Of a DNA stretch of 18,527 nucleotides, positions 15,722-18,527 are shown piece by piece. Each line of letters begins with the position of its first letter. Position 1 is the first letter of the stretch. The notes below the pieces were generated by a model, which was not told the origin of the DNA, did no database searches, and saw nothing but the letters and a program-made list of their open reading frames with translations. Location: positions 1-18,527 of the forward strand of contig CALBET010000455.1 of the NCBI GenBank assembly GCA_937888665.1, in the 5' to 3' direction. The stretch is from an uncultured Acidobacteriota bacterium. Its GTDB lineage: Bacteria; Acidobacteriota; Vicinamibacteria; Vicinamibacterales; UBA8438. A program made the translations under genes and the position numbers.

Positions 15722-18031
15722 TCAGGCCGCCGCCGACGTGTCGCCGTAGTAGCTCTTGTAGTGGTAGCCGTAATAGCGGGAGTAGTAATACTTGTTGCAG
15801 GCGAAGTCCACCCGGTTCAGCACCACGCCGATCACGTTGGCCTGGGCCCCTGACCCCAGCATTTCGAGCGCGCGGGCGGCGTGGGTCGAGCGGCTCATCT
15901 CTGCGCCAACCACGAATATCACGCCAGACACCAATGGCGCGATGATCACCGAGTCGGTGACCGCGAGCACCGGCGGTGCGTCGATGATGATCCAGTCGAA
16001 TGGGCCTGACTCGAGGCTCGTGAGCAAATTCCGCATCCGGTCCGACGCGAGTAGCTCGGACGGATTGGGGGGCGTCTGACCGGCAGTCAACGCGAACAGA
16101 TTCGGATCGTGCGTCCGCTGGATCGCTTCGCGGATTCTGGCTTGCCCGACCAGCACGTGAGACAGACCGACGGTGTTGGCCAGGCCCATCGTCTTGTGCA
16201 TGCTGGGCCGACGCATCTCGCCATCGATGAGTAGCACGCGGGCACCGCCAAGCGCGAGCACCAGGGCCAGGTTGCCGGCTATCGTCGTCTTGCCCTCCAG
16301 CGGCTGCGTGCTTGTCACGCCGATCAGGCGAGACGATGTGTCACCACTGGTAAAGACCAGCGACGTGCGCAGCGATCGGAACGCTTCGCCAAAGTCGTGC
16401 GGCACCTCCGTCGACAGCAGCGGTGGGCGATTCCCGGTCACGGCCGGCACGAGGCCGAGCAGCGGAAGCTGCAGACATTTGCTCACGTCATCCGGTGTCT
16501 TGATGGTGTCGTCGAGGTACTCCACCACCACCACGAGACCCACCGAGAGCATCAGCCCGAGCAGGACAGCCGTCAGCCAGTCGCGCTGCCGGTTCGGGGT
16601 GAACGGCGCGCCAGGCGTCTGCGCGCGGTCCATCAACTGCACGTTGTTGGAGCGGCTGTTGGCCACGACCTGGAGCTCTTTCTGCTGCTGGAGCAGGCTT
16701 TCGTAGATGCGCTGGTTGCTCTCTGACTGGCGTTCCAACAGTCGATAGTCAACTTCCTTGCGGCTCAGGTCGGCGGCGCGAAGTTGCTGCTCTTCGAATT
16801 CGATCTGCAGGCGCTGCTCGTCGTCGAGGGCCGACTGGTACGCGCTTCCGACCGCCCCGATCGCGCGACGCACCTCGATGACGACCGCGCGCTGCGCGCT
16901 TTCGATCTCCGAGTCGACCTTGATGATGTTCGGGTGCAGCGGCCCGTACCGGCCGGCGAGGCCAACCAGTTGATTCTCCAGTTCGGCCAACCGTCCGGTG
17001 ACCGAGGCCACTCCTGCCGCGCGGGCCACAGAGGGATGGTTGCGAGCTGCTTCACTCTGCGGATCGAGGTTCTCCACCTGCCGGAACAGCGACTCTTTCT
17101 GAAGCCGTTCTGCTCGAGCACTCGACACCTGTCCGTTCAGCGTCGCGAGCCGTGTGGTGACGACATCGGTGCTCGCATTGAGTGAGAGCGCGTCCTGAGA
17201 ATCGCGGTATTCTGCCAGCGCCCGGTCGGTGCCCCCTACCGCGGCCTGCTGGGTCGCCAACTCACCGCTCACCCACTCCAGCGTCTGTCGCACGGCGTCG
17301 AGGCGTCCGGCCAGGTTTCGCTCCACGTAGGTTTCCACGTGGGTGTTGACCGCTTTGGCCGCGAACACAGGGTCGGCTGAGGTGTAGCTCACGTCAACGA
17401 GGAGGGTGTTGACCACCGGGGCCACTGACAGACGACCGACGAACCCGTTGGTCTGCGCCAATTCGTTCGCGTTCTGCTGTTCCAGCGGGCTCGCTTCCTC
17501 GTCAGGGTCAGTGGTCGCGGGCCGGTCCTGCGCCGCGTCCGGCCGAATGATGGCCATGACGTTCCTGCCGAGTGTTCCTGCCCACCCGAAGACGACGGAG
17601 CGGGTTGCCTGTAGGGCCTCCCGCGGTCCAAATTGGTGTTCCGCCTCGCTATTGAATTCGGGGACGGAGTCCAGATCCAGCTTGCGAATGGTGTAGCGGG
17701 TCAGACCGGGGCTCTGTAAAATGCGGTATTGCGTTTCGTAATACGGCTCCGAGTCGGACCAGTAGTTGACAGGGTCGCCCGCGTTCATCCCAGACACCAG
17801 AACACTCTGTTCCTCGTCGATGAGAATCCTGGCCGTGGCCCGGAAGAGCGGTATCGTCGAGTAGCTCTGCAGCATCATGAGCAGGACGACGACAGAGAAG
17901 ACGCTGACCACCAATCGTCGGTGTCGGTAGAGGGCGGCGAAACGGTCGAGCAGGTGGACGCCCTCTCCACTGCCGGCCGGCACGGGCACACGTCCCCCCG
18001 GTGCTTGTTGCGGATCTCGTGGTTCGAACAT
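15722..18031 (-). CDS. Wzc-type polysaccharide co-polymerase with cytoplasmic BY-kinase domain
   Basis: 769 residues; ATG complement at 18029-18031. Domains in order: TM1 at about 39-57; a Wzz-type periplasmic domain; long Gln/Glu/Ala-rich coiled-coil helices at about 260-460 with a GNVR-type segment (VDYRLLERQSESNQRIYESLL); a proline-rich stretch at 473-479; TM2 at about 485-505; and the kinase domain. The kinase domain has the oligomerisation motif EAFRSLR (549-555), Walker A ending GKTT (Lys581), Walker A' IDGEMRRP (Asp603, Glu605), Walker B IIIDAPP (Asp684), and a C-terminal cluster of nine Tyr between 748 and 762. It controls chain length and export through cyclic autophosphorylation and contacts the Wza-like protein. 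In the second Walker A' acidic position Glu replaces the usual Asp. It is the first gene of the reverse operon. Confidence 0.95.
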   Translation of the reverse strand: MFEPRDPQQAPGGRVPVPAGSGEGVHLLDRFAALYRHRRLVVSVFSVVVLLMMLQSYSTIPLFRATARILIDEEQSVLVSGMNAGDPVNYWSDSEPYYETQYRILQSPGLTRYTIRKLDLDSVPEFNSEAEHQFGPREALQATRSVVFGWAGTLGRNVMAIIRPDAAQDRPATTDPDEEASPLEQQNANELAQTNGFVGRLSVAPVVNTLLVDVSYTSADPVFAAKAVNTHVETYVERNLAGRLDAVRQTLEWVSGELATQQAAVGGTDRALAEYRDSQDALSLNASTDVVTTRLATLNGQVSSARAERLQKESLFRQVENLDPQSEAARNHPSVARAAGVASVTGRLAELENQLVGLAGRYGPLHPNIIKVDSEIESAQRAVVIEVRRAIGAVGSAYQSALDDEQRLQIEFEEQQLRAADLSRKEVDYRLLERQSESNQRIYESLLQQQKELQVVANSRSNNVQLMDRAQTPGAPFTPNRQRDWLTAVLLGLMLSVGLVVVVEYLDDTIKTPDDVSKCLQLPLLGLVPAVTGNRPPLLSTEVPHDFGEAFRSLRTSLVFTSGDTSSRLIGVTSTQPLEGKTTIAGNLALVLALGGARVLLIDGEMRRPSMHKTMGLANTVGLSHVLVGQARIREAIQRTHDPNLFALTAGQTPPNPSELLASDRMRNLLTSLESGPFDWIIIDAPPVLAVTDSVIIAPLVSGVIFVVGAEMSRSTHAARALEMLGSGAQANVIGVVLNRVDFACNKYYYSRYYGYHYKSYYGDTSAAA

Positions 18032-18169
18032 GGCGCTCGTTACCGACCCCGATCTTCGACGCCCGCGACGGTACCACCGCGAGTCCTGGTGACACCGGCT
18101 GCGGCCGCAACGCCTTCGTTTTCGGCGACCAAGCCGAGCCTATGAGGGATGTGCTGGGGCGCGCACCGG

Positions 18170-18198
18170 GGAATAGGTTCCACCGACCCCCTTGTCCA
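18170..18198 (-). promoter_or_regulatory. Weak sigma-70-like promoter candidate for the wzc operon
   Basis: On the reverse strand TGGACA (complement of 18193-18198) is separated by exactly 17 bases from TATTCC (complement of 18170-18175). The -35 matches TTGACA in five of six positions; the -10 matches TATAAT only in its first three. It would give a leader of roughly 130 bases before the wzc ATG. A chance match is quite possible in a region this long. Confidence 0.28.
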
Positions 18199-18296
18199 GT
18201 TTCCTACCGATCCACGCCATTGGTCAAGAGTCGAGTGGCTTCGAAGGCCCGCGTTTTCGCTACGCAAGACGACGGATCGCTGGAATCGCGGCGTAG

Positions 18297-18321
18297 CCGC
18301 CGACCACTTGCAGTGAGGCGG
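18297..18321. promoter_or_regulatory. Inverted repeat upstream of PqqD-family gene
   Basis: Interrupted dyad: CCGCC at 18297-18301 pairs with GGCGG at 18317-18321, and inside it CACT (18305-18308) pairs with AGTG (18312-18315) around TGC. TACAAT follows at 18322-18327, 4 bases before the GGAGG ribosome site. It may be an operator or an RNA hairpin in the leader. No -35 element is visible at the proper distance, so the role is unproven. Confidence 0.3.
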
Positions 18322-18346
18322 TACAATTGGCGGAGGTGAGGTGGTG

Positions 18347-18527
18347 ATGGGCGACGTTTCCTTGGACATCGCGGTGACGACGAGCGACGACGCGATCTTC
18401 CGCGAGATAGATGGTGAGGCGGTCATCTTGAATCTGCAGTCAGGCATCTATTTCGGCCTCAATCCGGTTGGGACGCGTATCTGGCAGCTGCTGGCTGAGC
18501 ACGGGCGGCTGCGGACGGTCTTCGAGC
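18347..18527 (+). CDS. PqqD-family protein (RiPP recognition element-like), 3' end outside window
   Basis: Sixty residues are visible before the window ends. GGAGG at 18332-18336 is followed after 10 bases by ATG 18347; in-frame GTG 18344 (7 bases) is an alternative. The sequence carries the family pattern: a Glu-Gly-x-Ala-Val-x-Leu strand (EIDGEAVILNL), a Gly-x-Tyr-Phe-x-Leu-Asn turn (SGIYFGLNPVG), then a helix starting RIWQLL. PqqD-fold proteins bind leader peptides of ribosomally made peptides (PQQ, lasso and sactipeptide systems). Stand-alone copies are also common beside transglutaminase-like, asparagine-synthetase-like or HPr-kinase-like genes near EPS loci. It is transcribed away from wzc and probably opens another operon to the right. 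Without those neighbours the function cannot be fixed. Confidence 0.85.
   Translation, partial: MGDVSLDIAVTTSDDAIFREIDGEAVILNLQSGIYFGLNPVGTRIWQLLAEHGRLRTVFE

Larger units (their letters stand above)
18032..18346. other. Divergent intergenic region between wzc-like and PqqD-family genes
   Basis: 315 bp without a convincing gene. It must hold the control region of the reverse operon and possibly that of the PqqD-family gene. Visible elements are a weak sigma-70-like candidate for the reverse strand (18170-18198), a short inverted repeat at 18122-18126/18133-18137, and a hairpin or operator-like repeat at 18297-18321 just before the PqqD ribosome site. No convincing forward promoter was found. 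Confidence 0.5.

Noticed and set aside
18322..18327. TACAAT as a -10 element for the PqqD-family gene
   Set aside because: There is no -35 match at 15-19 bases upstream, and transcription from it would begin at the ribosome site itself.
1..18527. CRISPR arrays, tRNA/rRNA genes, insertion sequences, integrases
   Set aside because: I looked for regularly spaced direct repeats, cloverleaf-like segments and transposase motifs and saw none.

Overview
The window is high in G+C (about two thirds by eye) and is packed with overlapping genes. It carries most of an extracellular polysaccharide (EPS/capsule) biosynthesis and export locus from a Gram-negative (diderm) bacterium. The diderm assignment rests on an outer-membrane beta-barrel, a Wza-type export protein and a Wzc-type tyrosine autokinase. 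The gene style, and the PqqD-like gene next to an EPS locus, would fit Acidobacteriota or a similar environmental phylum. Nothing in the sequence proves the taxon.

Layout. (1) Positions 1-13493 form a forward block: an outer-membrane beta-barrel gene (cut by the left edge), a wza-like export gene overlapping it, a 161-bp intergenic segment full of GC-rich palindromes, and then a tightly coupled run. That run holds two GT4 glycosyltransferases, an FkbM-type methyltransferase, a Wzy-like membrane protein, four more GT4-like glycosyltransferases and a short PglC/WcaJ-type phosphoglycosyl transferase. After a 181-bp gap comes a geranylgeranyl-reductase-family flavoprotein. From 3279 to 11451 almost every junction is a 1-8 bp overlap, which implies one translationally coupled operon. 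(2) Positions 13647-18031 form a convergent reverse block: a Wzc-type BY-kinase/co-polymerase, an O-antigen ligase/polymerase-domain membrane protein and a small HAD-superfamily phosphatase-like protein. (3) At the right edge, divergent from wzc, is the start of a PqqD-family gene, so a different or associated system probably begins just outside the window.

Inferred pathway. The phosphoglycosyl transferase loads the first sugar phosphate on a polyprenyl phosphate carrier. Up to six glycosyltransferases extend it at the cytoplasmic face, and FkbM may O-methylate it. A Wzy-like protein polymerises it under control of the Wzc homologue. The Wza-like periplasmic protein and its neighbouring beta-barrel export it. 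No Wzx flippase is visible. There are two different polymerase/ligase-like proteins, so a second one may ligate or belong to another branch.

Points that stand out: an export protein without a lipobox or C-terminal membrane helix, paired with a beta-barrel; a polyprenyl-reductase-like flavoprotein beside the initiating transferase; a BY-kinase whose Walker A' motif reads D-x-E instead of D-x-D; a GT without the E-x7-E motif; and the palindrome cluster at 1915-2027.
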